DNA of 7,456 bases from Bacillota bacterium (GTDB taxonomy: Bacteria > Bacillota > Clostridia > Lachnospirales > Lachnospiraceae): assembly GCA_023435645.1 (NCBI GenBank), contig JAEYRK010000067.1, positions 1 through 7,456 on the forward strand, read 5' to 3'. Below are positions 1-6,597 of this stretch, one piece after another. The notes under the pieces were generated by a model. That model saw only the letters and a list, made by a program, of their open reading frames with translations, did no database searches and was not told the DNA's origin. A program made the translations under genes and the position numbers. The first letter of the stretch is position 1, and every line of letters starts with the position of its first letter.

Positions 1-702
1 AATGTGTCATTTTCCTATAGCTCAGAGCCCTGTATCACTAATATCAGCTTTGGAATTATGAAGGGAGAAAGCCTCGGAATCATTGGCTCCACCGGTTCCG
101 GTAAAACGACCCTGATCAATCTTTTGATGCGATTTTATGACGTAACTGAGGGAGCCATCCTGGTGAATGGGAAGGATATCCGCAGCCTGAACAAGCAGGA
201 GCTCAGAAGGCACTTTGGCGTAGTGTTTCAGAATGATGTTCTGTTCGCAGATTGTATCTACGAGAATATCAGTATCGGTAGGGACCTACCGGTGGAGCGG
301 ATTAGAGAAGCCACTGAGGATGCCCAGGCGGCCGGCTTTATCTCGGAGCTTGAGGAGGAGCTGGACTATAAGCTCTCCATCAAGGGAAGCAATTTAAGTG
401 GGGGACAGAAGCAGCGGCTTTTGGTATCCAGAGCCCTGGCAGGAGAACCGGAGATTCTAGTTCTCGATGATTCCTCCAGTGCCCTGGATTATAAGACAGA
501 CTCCCTGCTTCGGAAAGCTATCCGGGAGCATTATCATAATACCACCAGCATTGTAATAGCGCAGAGAATCAGCTCTGTGATGCAGCTGAAGCATATTTTG
601 GTAATAGATGAAGGGCAGATGGTCGGCTACGGAACTCATGAGGAGCTGCTTTCGGTCTGTGAGGTTTATCAGGAAATCTACCAGTCCCAGATGATGTCCT
701 AA
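1..702 (+). CDS. ABC exporter half-transporter, C-terminal ATPase domain with degenerate catalytic site (5'-truncated)
   Basis: This is the C-terminal nucleotide-binding domain of an ABCB-type exporter subunit. The membrane domain lies before the window, because the frame is open from base 1 and begins mid-domain (NVSFSYSSEP). Walker A GSTGSGKT is at 85-108, the Q-loop is VFQND, and the signature is a canonical LSGGQ at 394-408. Walker B reads ILVLDD, so Asp (469-471) replaces the usual catalytic Glu, and the H-loop reads IAQR, with Gln (562-564) replacing His. In heterodimeric exporters such as TM287/288 and BmrCD this pattern marks the subunit carrying the non-hydrolysing site. The next gene carries the complementary motif set, so the two should form one membrane exporter, probably for drugs, peptides or lipids. 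The substrate cannot be read from sequence. A GTG at 4-6 is not the real start. Confidence 0.95.
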   Translation, partial: NVSFSYSSEPCITNISFGIMKGESLGIIGSTGSGKTTLINLLMRFYDVTEGAILVNGKDIRSLNKQELRRHFGVVFQNDVLFADCIYENISIGRDLPVERIREATEDAQAAGFISELEEELDYKLSIKGSNLSGGQKQRLLVSRALAGEPEILVLDDSSSALDYKTDSLLRKAIREHYHNTTSIVIAQRISSVMQLKHILVIDEGQMVGYGTHEELLSVCEVYQEIYQSQMMS

Positions 703-790
703 ACCAGCATAAACTTGACGCGCAATTAATGTACTGGATCACCAGAATGATTCAATGCAATAACTAAACCTATAGTGGAGGAGGTGCCCC

Positions 791-2590
791 ATGCCAGCAA
801 ATCCAAGTCAGAATGTCGGAAAGATGAAAATGAGTGAGAAGACGGATAAGCCAAGGGATACCAGGTATGTACTAAAACGTCTGTGGCATTACATCTATCA
901 TTATAAATGGCTGTTAGCGCTTGCAATATTATTAACCATTGTAAGTAATCTGCTGGCGCTCATCGGTCCGATGCTTTCAGGCTATGCCATTGATGCCATA
1001 CAGCCCGGCAAGGGTGTGGTGATCTTTCGGACGGTGTTTTATTATGCCGCCTGGATGATTATCTTCTATATCGTATCCTCCGTATTATCCTATCTGTTAT
1101 CCGTCCTTATGATTAGGCTCAGTCAGAGGATTATCCGCAAAATGCGGGAGGATGTATTTTCAAAGCTGGTAGAGCTACCGGTCAGCTTCTTTGACCGAAA
1201 TCAGGCAGGAGATATCATCAGCAGAATTTCCTATGACATTGATGTGATCAATACTTCTCTGTCCACAGATACGGTTCAGATTTTTGCCAGTGTAATCACT
1301 GTCCTCGGATCCCTGATTATGATGATTGTCATTTCACCTATTCTGGTACTAATTATGCTGGTGACAATTCCTCTTTCCATCCAATATACCCGCTACATGG
1401 CGAAGAAGGTCAAACCACTGTTTCGGAGACGATCTGCCAAGCTGGGTGAAATGAACGGCTTTGTAGAGGAAATGGTATCGGGACAGAAGACCATTAAGGC
1501 TTATGCAGCGGAGACATCTATTATGAACCGTTTTGAACGGATCAATGAAGAGACGGTGGAGGCATATTATCAGGCGGATTACTACGGAAGTATGACCGGA
1601 CCCACAGTGAACTTTATTAATAATCTGTCCCTATCCCTGATTACAGCCTTCGGTGCCATCCTCTATCTGAGGCAGTTTATGACATTGGGCAATATCTCCT
1701 CCTTCGTACAGTACAGCCGTAAGTTCTCCGGACCAATCAACGAGGCTGCCAATATCATCAGTGAGCTTCAGTCCGCCTTGGCGGCAGCAGAGCGTGTATT
1801 TAAGCTGATGGATGAAAAGCCGGAGGTTCCTGACCGGGAGGCTGCGAAGGAGCTTACCGAGGTGAACGGTGAGGTAGAGCTTCAGGGTGTATCCTTTGGC
1901 TATCTACCGGAGAAGACCATAATTAAGAACCTATTTCTCCATGCGAAGCCCGGCAGTCTGACAGCGATCGTCGGTCCAACCGGTGCGGGTAAAACTACGA
2001 TCATTAATCTATTGATGCGCTTCTATGATGTGTGGGAGGGGGAGATCCTGGTAGACGGCTATGAAACCAGGGATCTGACCAGAAGCAGCTTAAGGAAGGC
2101 CTTTGCCATGGTACTACAGGATACCTGGCTGTTTGCCGGAACCATCTTTGACAATATCGCCTACGGGAAGGAAAACGCAACGATGGAAGAGGTGGTGGAA
2201 GCAGCTAAGCTGGCGGGGATGCACTCCTACATCAAGCGATTGCCCCAGGGCTATGAAACCATCGTTAACGAGGAGGGTATGAATATCTCCAAGGGACAGA
2301 AGCAGCTCCTGACCATTGCCCGAGCCATGCTGCTGGATGCTAAAATGTTAATTCTGGATGAAGCCACCTCCAATGTGGATACGAGAACAGAGATCAAGAT
2401 TCAGAAAGCGATGCGGAGGCTGATGGAGCAGAAGACCTGCTTTGTGATTGCCCACCGTCTCTCTACGATACAGGGGGCGGACAATATTCTGGTCATCGAT
2501 CAGGGAAATGTGGTGGAGCAGGGTACCCATACCGAGCTGATGGAGAAGAAGGGTTTTTATTATAAGCTGTATCACTCACAATTTGAATAG
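791..2590 (+). CDS. ABC exporter half-transporter, membrane domain plus catalytic ATPase domain
   Basis: This 599-residue subunit has the full-length TMD-NBD layout of the ABCB/MsbA-like exporter family. Hydrophobic segments lie at about residues 40-66, 80-108, 163-200 (two helices) and 275-295. The ATPase domain runs from about 360 to 590: Walker A GPTGAGKT 395-402, Q-loop Gln443, Walker B MLILDE with catalytic Glu524, D-loop SNVD and H-loop His555. The signature is ISKGQ (499-503) instead of LSGGQ. It therefore supplies the working Walker A/B and His, while the upstream partner supplies the working LSGGQ. The ATG at 791 is supported by GGAGGAGGTG at 777-786, a very strong Shine-Dalgarno site four bases upstream. 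The gap to the upstream gene is 88 bp with no clear promoter or terminator, so the two genes are probably co-transcribed. The exported substrate is unknown. Confidence 0.95.
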   Translation: MPANPSQNVGKMKMSEKTDKPRDTRYVLKRLWHYIYHYKWLLALAILLTIVSNLLALIGPMLSGYAIDAIQPGKGVVIFRTVFYYAAWMIIFYIVSSVLSYLLSVLMIRLSQRIIRKMREDVFSKLVELPVSFFDRNQAGDIISRISYDIDVINTSLSTDTVQIFASVITVLGSLIMMIVISPILVLIMLVTIPLSIQYTRYMAKKVKPLFRRRSAKLGEMNGFVEEMVSGQKTIKAYAAETSIMNRFERINEETVEAYYQADYYGSMTGPTVNFINNLSLSLITAFGAILYLRQFMTLGNISSFVQYSRKFSGPINEAANIISELQSALAAAERVFKLMDEKPEVPDREAAKELTEVNGEVELQGVSFGYLPEKTIIKNLFLHAKPGSLTAIVGPTGAGKTTIINLLMRFYDVWEGEILVDGYETRDLTRSSLRKAFAMVLQDTWLFAGTIFDNIAYGKENATMEEVVEAAKLAGMHSYIKRLPQGYETIVNEEGMNISKGQKQLLTIARAMLLDAKMLILDEATSNVDTRTEIKIQKAMRRLMEQKTCFVIAHRLSTIQGADNILVIDQGNVVEQGTHTELMEKKGFYYKLYHSQFE

Positions 2591-2664
2591 ACCTTAGAAT
2601 CGTCTTTAGAATAAACTTTTGAATTAATTTTAGAATAAACATAGAAATAACATTAGAATATTGT
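2582..2664 (+). repeat. Degenerate 12-bp tandem repeat array starting in the exporter stop region
   Basis: About seven consecutive units follow the consensus TTAGAATAAACT, starting at 2582, 2594, 2606, 2618, 2630, 2642 and 2653. The unit at 2606 matches exactly and the one at 2630 has one difference. The others match at about 9 of 12, and the unit at 2642 is one base short. GAAT is the best-kept core. The first unit includes the final Phe-Glu-stop codons of the exporter gene (TTTGAATAG). A further TTAGAAT at 2701 is still in 12-bp phase with the array, although the units between 2665 and 2700 do not match. No function is evident. The arrangement resembles an old, decayed slippage array. Confidence 0.7.
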
Positions 2665-2720
2665 CTTTTGGCTGTAATATGTCATAACGTTTGTCCTGTT
2701 TTAGAATACACAACTTACTA

Positions 2721-2738
2721 AATATGGTATATCATATT
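2721..2738. promoter_or_regulatory. 18-bp near-palindrome upstream of the xylanase gene, possible operator
   Basis: AATATGGTATATCATATT reads as an inverted repeat with eight of nine base pairs matching; only 2727/2732 fail. It lies 84 bp before the chosen xylanase start, in a plausible 5' leader or promoter position. Symmetry and location suggest a dimeric regulator site, but the sequence is A/T-rich, no well-matched -35/-10 pair was found around it, and chance symmetry is possible. Confidence 0.35.
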
Positions 2739-2804
2739 ACTAAGTTCATTAAGATAAAGTAACCATGGACTTTCCGCTTGAACAATAATACGATTGCTTC
2801 ACTT

Positions 2805-2810
2805 AGGAGG
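2805..2810 (+). promoter_or_regulatory. Shine-Dalgarno site that sets the xylanase start
   Basis: AGGAGG is a perfect anti-16S match 12 bases before the ATG at 2823. The in-frame TTG at 2778 has no comparable site and would add 15 non-signal-like residues. This supports the ATG at 2823, which begins MRKFRW, a normal signal-peptide N-region. The spacing is somewhat long. Confidence 0.75.
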
Positions 2811-2822
2811 GCAGGACAAACG

Positions 2823-5030
2823 ATGAGAAAATTTAGATGGATCGATGCATTCGTTATTTTAGTCACATGTATATTAATACTTCCGGATGGAAGTTTGATG
2901 AAGCTACCGATAGCGAAAGCTGCTGCTGACCCTGCAGCGACGATTACAAAGAAGACTCTGTATGTGGGAGATAGTAGTTACACTGTGCAGTTCAAGAACC
3001 TGGCAGCAGGTTCGAAGGTCTCCTACAAATCAAGCAGCTCCTCTATAGCAGCGGTAACCTCGAAGGGTGTGATAAAGCCAGTCTCCAAGGGAACCGCTAA
3101 AATCACCTATACCATCACCCAGAAGGGTACTAGTTATAAAGGAACTATAACAGTAACCGTGAAGGATCCCTATGTAAAGATCCATGAAAGTAGCTCAGGG
3201 TTTCAGACAGGAAAAACCTATACTTTGACAGCGAAAAGCTACGGACTCAAGAAGCCTTCCTTGGTATGGACCTCCTCTGACACTAAGTGCGCAACCATCG
3301 GCAAAACCAGCGGTAAGATGACTGCAAGGACTGCCGGGAAGGTTACCATCACAGTTAAGGATACCGTAAGCGGGAAGAAGAATAGCATCACAATCACCAT
3401 CGGAGCAGCTACAGCTCCGACAGCGAAACCTACACCTACACCAACTCCAAAGCCTACCGCAGTACCGACACCTAAACCAGTGACTCAGACACCTGTTCCG
3501 GCTGAGAGCGTAACGGAAGGCACGATTACCTATGTGTCTGTATTTAAGACAGGGTTTGAGGATGGAAACTCCGGTTTTACGAGAAGAGGTGGAGAGACTG
3601 TGGAGGTTTCTGATAAAGCTGCATATTCCGGTTCCTATGGACTGCTGACAACGAATCGTAGCAGCTCCTGGAACGGACCTTCCGTTGATTTTAGTGGTAT
3701 TCTACAGGCAGGGAAAACCTATCAGGTAACTGCACGGGTAAAATATTCCGGTACGGAGCCCTCCCAACAGATTCAATGCACCATTGACAAGAATAGTGGA
3801 AGCTATATCCAAGTCGGCAGTGTTAATGCTGTGAAAAATACCTGGACGAAGTTTGATACGAAATTGATTGTTCCTGCGGATATGAATAGTATAAAGCTTT
3901 ATTTTGAAGCTCCTTCGAATACGGCTGATCTCTATCTAGATGATGTAAATGTTTCAGAAATTACCTTTCATACGGATAGCCTAATGAAATTACCAAGCCT
4001 TGCAGAAGTCTATCAGGATTATTTTGATATGGGTATTGCCGTAACGGATCCCGAGCTTTATTCCGAACCGAATAAGACCCTGATCTTAAGCCAGTTTGGC
4101 ACCTTCACGATGGGGAATGAGATGAAGCCTGATGCACTGCTAGACTATCAAACCAGCAGCGCAGACCCGAAGAAGTATAACCTAAGTCCTGCCATCAGGA
4201 CCGCCAATCTTGAACGATATCTCCAATATGCGAAGGATCATGGCATGAAGGTAAGATTCCATACACTGGTTTGGCACAGTCAGACGCCCCGTTGGTTCTT
4301 TACCGAGAACTTCTCCAGAGATGCGAAAGCCCCGCTGGTAACGAAAGAGATTCTGCTGAAGAGAATGGAGAATTATATCCGTCAGGTCATGGAGTGTACC
4401 AGTAAGTATCCCGATGTTATCTATGCCTGGGATGTTGTCAACGAAGCAGTAGAACCGAACCATAACCAGAAGAATGGATATCGTGTATCGGATAGTTTGT
4501 GGTATCAGATAGCTGGGGAAGAATTCGTCGAGAAAGCCTTCGAATATGCGAGAAAGTATTCCTATGATGATGCCAAATTATATTATAATGATTACAACAC
4601 TTATGAAACCAGCAGAACCAACGCAATCTATCAGATAGCTTCAAAGCTGAAGGACAAAGGATTGATCGACGGTATCGGAATGCAGTCCCATATATTAATG
4701 AACTATCCGTCCTTAAGCAGCTATGAAACAGCATTAAGAAAATTCGCCAGTCTGGGACTTGAAATCAATGTTACAGAGCTGGATATGCATAATACCCAGA
4801 ATACGGACGCTGCCTTTCAGCAGCAGGCAGAGCGATATGCAGAATTGTTTAAATTATTAGTGAAGCTAAAGAAAGAGGGAATCCCTATCACCAATGTAAC
4901 CTTCTGGGGAATCAGTGATGCCCATACCTGGCTGACCTCACTCCATAAAGTAACCAGCTATCCTCTGCTGTTTGATGGGGATTTCAATCCTAAGCTTGCC
5001 TTCTATAAGATACTGGAAGCAGTAAAGTAA
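2823..5030 (+). CDS. Secreted endo-beta-1,4-xylanase, GH10, with two Ig-like modules and a CBM22-like module
   Basis: This 735-residue enzyme should hydrolyse internal beta-1,4 bonds of xylan outside the cell, with retention of configuration. Residues 1 to about 33 form a signal peptide (MRKFRW, hydrophobic core, AKA before the likely cut). Two Ser/Thr/Gly-rich Big_2-like domains span about 38-115 and 116-194. A PTPTPTPKP-type linker spans about 195-232. A CBM22/CBM4_9-like module spans about 237-381 (FEDGNSGF, AAYSGSYGL, WNGPSVDF, LYLDDVNV). GH10 spans about 387-735, with NEMKPD 432-437, FHTLVWHSQTP 479-489, DVVNEA with acid/base Glu541, YYNDYN 587-592, GIGMQSH 617-623, VTELDM with nucleophile Glu652 and FWGISDAHTW 694-703. 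All expected catalytic residues are present. No dockerin, SLH or LPXTG signal is visible, so retention at the surface, if any, would rely on the Ig-like modules. It is followed by its own terminator and is probably monocistronic. Confidence 0.95.
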   Translation: MRKFRWIDAFVILVTCILILPDGSLMKLPIAKAAADPAATITKKTLYVGDSSYTVQFKNLAAGSKVSYKSSSSSIAAVTSKGVIKPVSKGTAKITYTITQKGTSYKGTITVTVKDPYVKIHESSSGFQTGKTYTLTAKSYGLKKPSLVWTSSDTKCATIGKTSGKMTARTAGKVTITVKDTVSGKKNSITITIGAATAPTAKPTPTPTPKPTAVPTPKPVTQTPVPAESVTEGTITYVSVFKTGFEDGNSGFTRRGGETVEVSDKAAYSGSYGLLTTNRSSSWNGPSVDFSGILQAGKTYQVTARVKYSGTEPSQQIQCTIDKNSGSYIQVGSVNAVKNTWTKFDTKLIVPADMNSIKLYFEAPSNTADLYLDDVNVSEITFHTDSLMKLPSLAEVYQDYFDMGIAVTDPELYSEPNKTLILSQFGTFTMGNEMKPDALLDYQTSSADPKKYNLSPAIRTANLERYLQYAKDHGMKVRFHTLVWHSQTPRWFFTENFSRDAKAPLVTKEILLKRMENYIRQVMECTSKYPDVIYAWDVVNEAVEPNHNQKNGYRVSDSLWYQIAGEEFVEKAFEYARKYSYDDAKLYYNDYNTYETSRTNAIYQIASKLKDKGLIDGIGMQSHILMNYPSLSSYETALRKFASLGLEINVTELDMHNTQNTDAAFQQQAERYAELFKLLVKLKKEGIPITNVTFWGISDAHTWLTSLHKVTSYPLLFDGDFNPKLAFYKILEAVK

Positions 5031-5033
5031 GAA

Positions 5034-5117
5034 GATTATTTGATAAATAGATTAATAGATTATAGGATTAATAAACTATCAGATTAATTGATTATAGAGT
5101 ATTAGTTAGGATTAATT
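5034..5117 (+). repeat. Degenerate 8/16-bp tandem repeat array directly after the xylanase
   Basis: The array begins four bases after the xylanase stop and has an 8-bp period with consensus close to GATTAATA or GATTATAG. Units start at 5034, 5042, 5050, 5058, 5066, 5082, 5090 and, after a 4-bp phase slip, 5110. The units at 5074 and 5098 are poor matches. A 16-bp higher-order unit is visible: 5050-5065 and 5082-5097 differ at one of 16 positions, and 5066-5081 shares the first half. The unit sequence differs from the 12-bp array after the exporter gene. It has no coding potential and no known role. Confidence 0.65.
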
Positions 5118-5140
5118 CTTTATATAGTCGATCAGTTATG

Positions 5141-5177
5141 AATCCCGCCTGATTAGAGACCTTCAGGCGGGATTTTT
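5141..5177 (+). terminator. Intrinsic terminator of the xylanase gene
   Basis: A perfect 12-bp stem, AATCCCGCCTGA (5141-5152) with TCAGGCGGGATT (5163-5174), encloses a 10-nt loop and runs into a T-tract at 5173-5177. The G/C-rich stem and T-run give a typical rho-independent terminator on the plus strand. The minus-strand gene transcribes towards the same hairpin but has no T-run on its side, so bidirectional use is doubtful. Confidence 0.93.
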
Positions 5178-5225
5178 CATAAGCGTTATTTGATAATACC
5201 CAGTTTTACGGTTTTACATCCGCAA

Positions 5226-5732
5226 TCACAGTTCAGAGACCTCTGCCTGAACCTCTGCCGGTGCATCCACAGGTATGATTGCCGGGATCAGTTCCAGAAG
5301 ATTTTCCACTATTTTGGAGGCGTCCCTGACAAAGCCGGGACACAGTGTTTTAGTCAGATTATGCTCCACTGCAAATTTATGTCCGCTCTCTGTACTAATA
5401 TCACAGCTAAGGATATCCCTGCAAAGGATGGAACCGTAAAGCTCCTTGAATTTCCTTATAAAATCCTGCGACAGACGATAGCATTTGTCCTTTGCTTCAT
5501 GATCCTCCGCCAGGTACTTGCCTTCCTTCAGTCCAATCAGCATAAGGGCTCCGGTTACGGCACCGCAGGTATCCCCCATTCTGGCAATCCCGCCACCGAA
5601 AGGGCTGGCAATTTTCAGAGCAGCTTCCCTATTCAGTCCCAGCTGCTCACTATAGGTGGCAAAGACGGCCTGACTACAATTAAAGCCCTCATTGAAACAC
5701 TTCACTGCTTCCTCACATCTGCTGTTAATCAT
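5226..5732 (-). CDS. C_GCAxxG_C_C family cysteine-rich, probably redox-active protein
   Basis: The 168-residue product belongs to the C_GCAxxG_C_C family, named for its spaced Cys motifs. The family is annotated as putatively redox-active and its biochemical role is not established. The visible motifs are GFNCSQAV with Cys19, the glycine-rich GGGIARMGDTCGAVTGA with Cys56 (the CGAxxG element), Cys104 in the SILCRDI segment and Cys131 in the TLCPGF segment. There are additional Cys residues at 6, 12, 84 and 110. There is no signal peptide or membrane segment, so it is probably cytoplasmic. The ATG at 5732-5730 is preceded on the minus strand by GAGGGAGGG (5738-5746), a strong Shine-Dalgarno site. 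It converges on the xylanase and diverges from the RHS remnant, so it is probably a single-gene unit. The last 20 residues are Ala/Glu/Val-rich and look like a poorly conserved tail. Confidence 0.9.
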   Translation of the reverse strand: MINSRCEEAVKCFNEGFNCSQAVFATYSEQLGLNREAALKIASPFGGGIARMGDTCGAVTGALMLIGLKEGKYLAEDHEAKDKCYRLSQDFIRKFKELYGSILCRDILSCDISTESGHKFAVEHNLTKTLCPGFVRDASKIVENLLELIPAIIPVDAPAEVQAEVSEL

Positions 5733-5792
5733 AATAACCCTCCCTCAGATAATAATATACAGAATACCTTCATACTTTTATGTATAGAAGAT

Positions 5793-5821
5793 GTTATATC
5801 ATATGTTTATGGCAAATACTA
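5793..5821 (-). promoter_or_regulatory. Possible extended -10 promoter of the C_GCAxxG_C_C gene
   Basis: On the minus strand TGATATAAC (5801-5793) fits an extended -10 element (TGn plus TATAAC). A weak -35-like TAGTAT lies at 5821-5816 with a 17-bp spacer. This would start transcription roughly 55 bases upstream of the gene's ATG. The -35 match is poor, so the call rests mostly on the extended -10. Confidence 0.4.
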
Positions 5822-5842
5822 GAAGAATATTTCGCTAGTATT
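5815..5842. repeat. Inverted repeat at the promoter region of the C_GCAxxG_C_C gene
   Basis: AATACTAG (5815-5822) and CTAGTATT (5835-5842) are perfect 8-bp inverted arms around a 12-nt spacer that itself contains the near-symmetric GAATATTTC. It overlaps the proposed -35 region of the minus-strand gene and sits just before the first recognisable RHS-derived sequence. It could be an operator or a remnant of the junction that brought in the RHS fragment; there is no T-run to make it a terminator. Confidence 0.5.
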
Positions 5843-5853
5843 CGAGGGTACAT

Positions 5854-6587
5854 GTTAAGGCCAATTATGTTTGGTGACCGTACAAGGAAATAGTAAAGAA
5901 GGAATCATACGGCGGTGAGTATTATTACCTATATAACGGACATGGTGACGTCATCCAGATAGTTGACAGAAACGGCAATGTGGCTAATAATTATAAGTAT
6001 GATGACTGGAGAAATATAGAAGAAAGTAATGAGACTATCAGTAACCCGTTCAAATATACAGGATAGGTTTATGACGAAGAAACAGGGCTATTATCTTAGG
6101 GCGAGATATTATGATCCGAAGCTGGGAAGGTTTATCAATGAGGATACATATGAAGGGCAGATAAATAATCCTCTTACTCTGAATGTGTATACATACTGTA
6201 TTAATAATCCGATGATTTATCATGATCCAAGTGGACATGAAAATAAATATATTGGTGGTGAAGCAGGAGGAGGTGGAGTTGATCCGGTATCGTTAGGATA
6301 TATTCTACTGGAAGGTGTTAAAGGGATTGGTAAAGGGATTTTTAAATTCTTAGGTATTGGTGTTGCTACATATCCAGTGTATGCAACAGTTGAAAATATT
6401 ACGTCATCGGAAAATAAAAATGACACAAAGGGAGCGAGTGAGACCGAATTTACTGAAGACCCAAAGGATTTTTAATCCAGAAGAACTAATACCTAAGGAA
6501 TATAACAATGGTAAAATCATAAAATGGCATGACCCTAAAACGGGTAAATCTATATATGAATGGAATGCAGATCCTAAAATAAAATGA
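5854..6587 (+). pseudogene. Decayed RHS-repeat tip with unique C-terminal (toxin-like) tail
   Basis: This is the broken C-terminal end of an RHS/polymorphic-toxin protein. In one frame, 5881-6063 reads as RHS core (YYYLYNGHGDVIQIVD, then NPFKYTG). It then meets TAG at 6064-6066 where intact relatives usually have Glu (GEVYDEETG). At 6088-6089 two bases are missing from the Leu codon of TGLYYLRARYYDP, and the core continues in another frame through RARYYDPKLGRFINED to the DPSGH junction at 6224-6238. Beyond it is a unique tail with a Gly-rich hydrophobic stretch, ending DPKDF-stop at 6475. Removing one T from the T5 run at 6469-6473 restores a continuation to 6587 (NPEELIPKEYNNG, WHDPKTGKSIYEW). 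Further breaks seem likely near 5875 (YVW then TGA). No N-terminal RHS region, start codon or ribosome site is present. The left boundary is approximate. Confidence 0.85.
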
Positions 6588-6592
6588 GGTGA
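6586..6592 (+). promoter_or_regulatory. Shine-Dalgarno site overlapping the RHS-tail stop
   Basis: GAGGTGA overlaps the TGA (6585-6587) that ends the restored RHS tail frame and lies five bases before TTG at 6598. It favours TTG 6598 over the in-frame GTG at 6589, which lies inside the site. The overlap suggests that the downstream gene was once translationally coupled to the toxin frame. Confidence 0.6.
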
Positions 6593-6597
6593 CAATA

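Noticed and set aside
4..702. GTG at 4 as the start of a complete 232-residue ATPase gene
   Set aside because: The frame is open through base 1, begins inside a conserved domain, and lacks the membrane domain its partner has. It is a truncated half-transporter.
715..743. TTGACG as a -35 for the second exporter gene
   Set aside because: No acceptable -10 lies 16-18 bases downstream; co-transcription with the first gene is simpler.
2582..2664. CRISPR-like array
   Set aside because: The units are 12 bp, degenerate and contiguous, with no unique spacers; the same holds for the 8-bp array at 5034-5117.
2765..2788. Seven-codon upstream frame (ATGGACTTTCCGC onward) as a leader peptide
   Set aside because: It has a weak ribosome site, no runs of regulatory codons and no attached terminator structure.
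2778..2822. TTG 2778 as xylanase start
   Set aside because: There is no Shine-Dalgarno site, and it would put 15 polar residues before a good signal peptide that starts at ATG 2823.
5190..5822. Plus-strand 210-codon open frame
   Set aside because: It is antisense to the well-supported Cys-motif gene, has no ribosome site, and its composition does not look like a protein family.
6357..6587. Independent 76-residue gene
   Set aside because: There is no ribosome site, and its first part overlaps the RHS tail in another frame. Only its end makes sense, as the frameshifted continuation of that tail.
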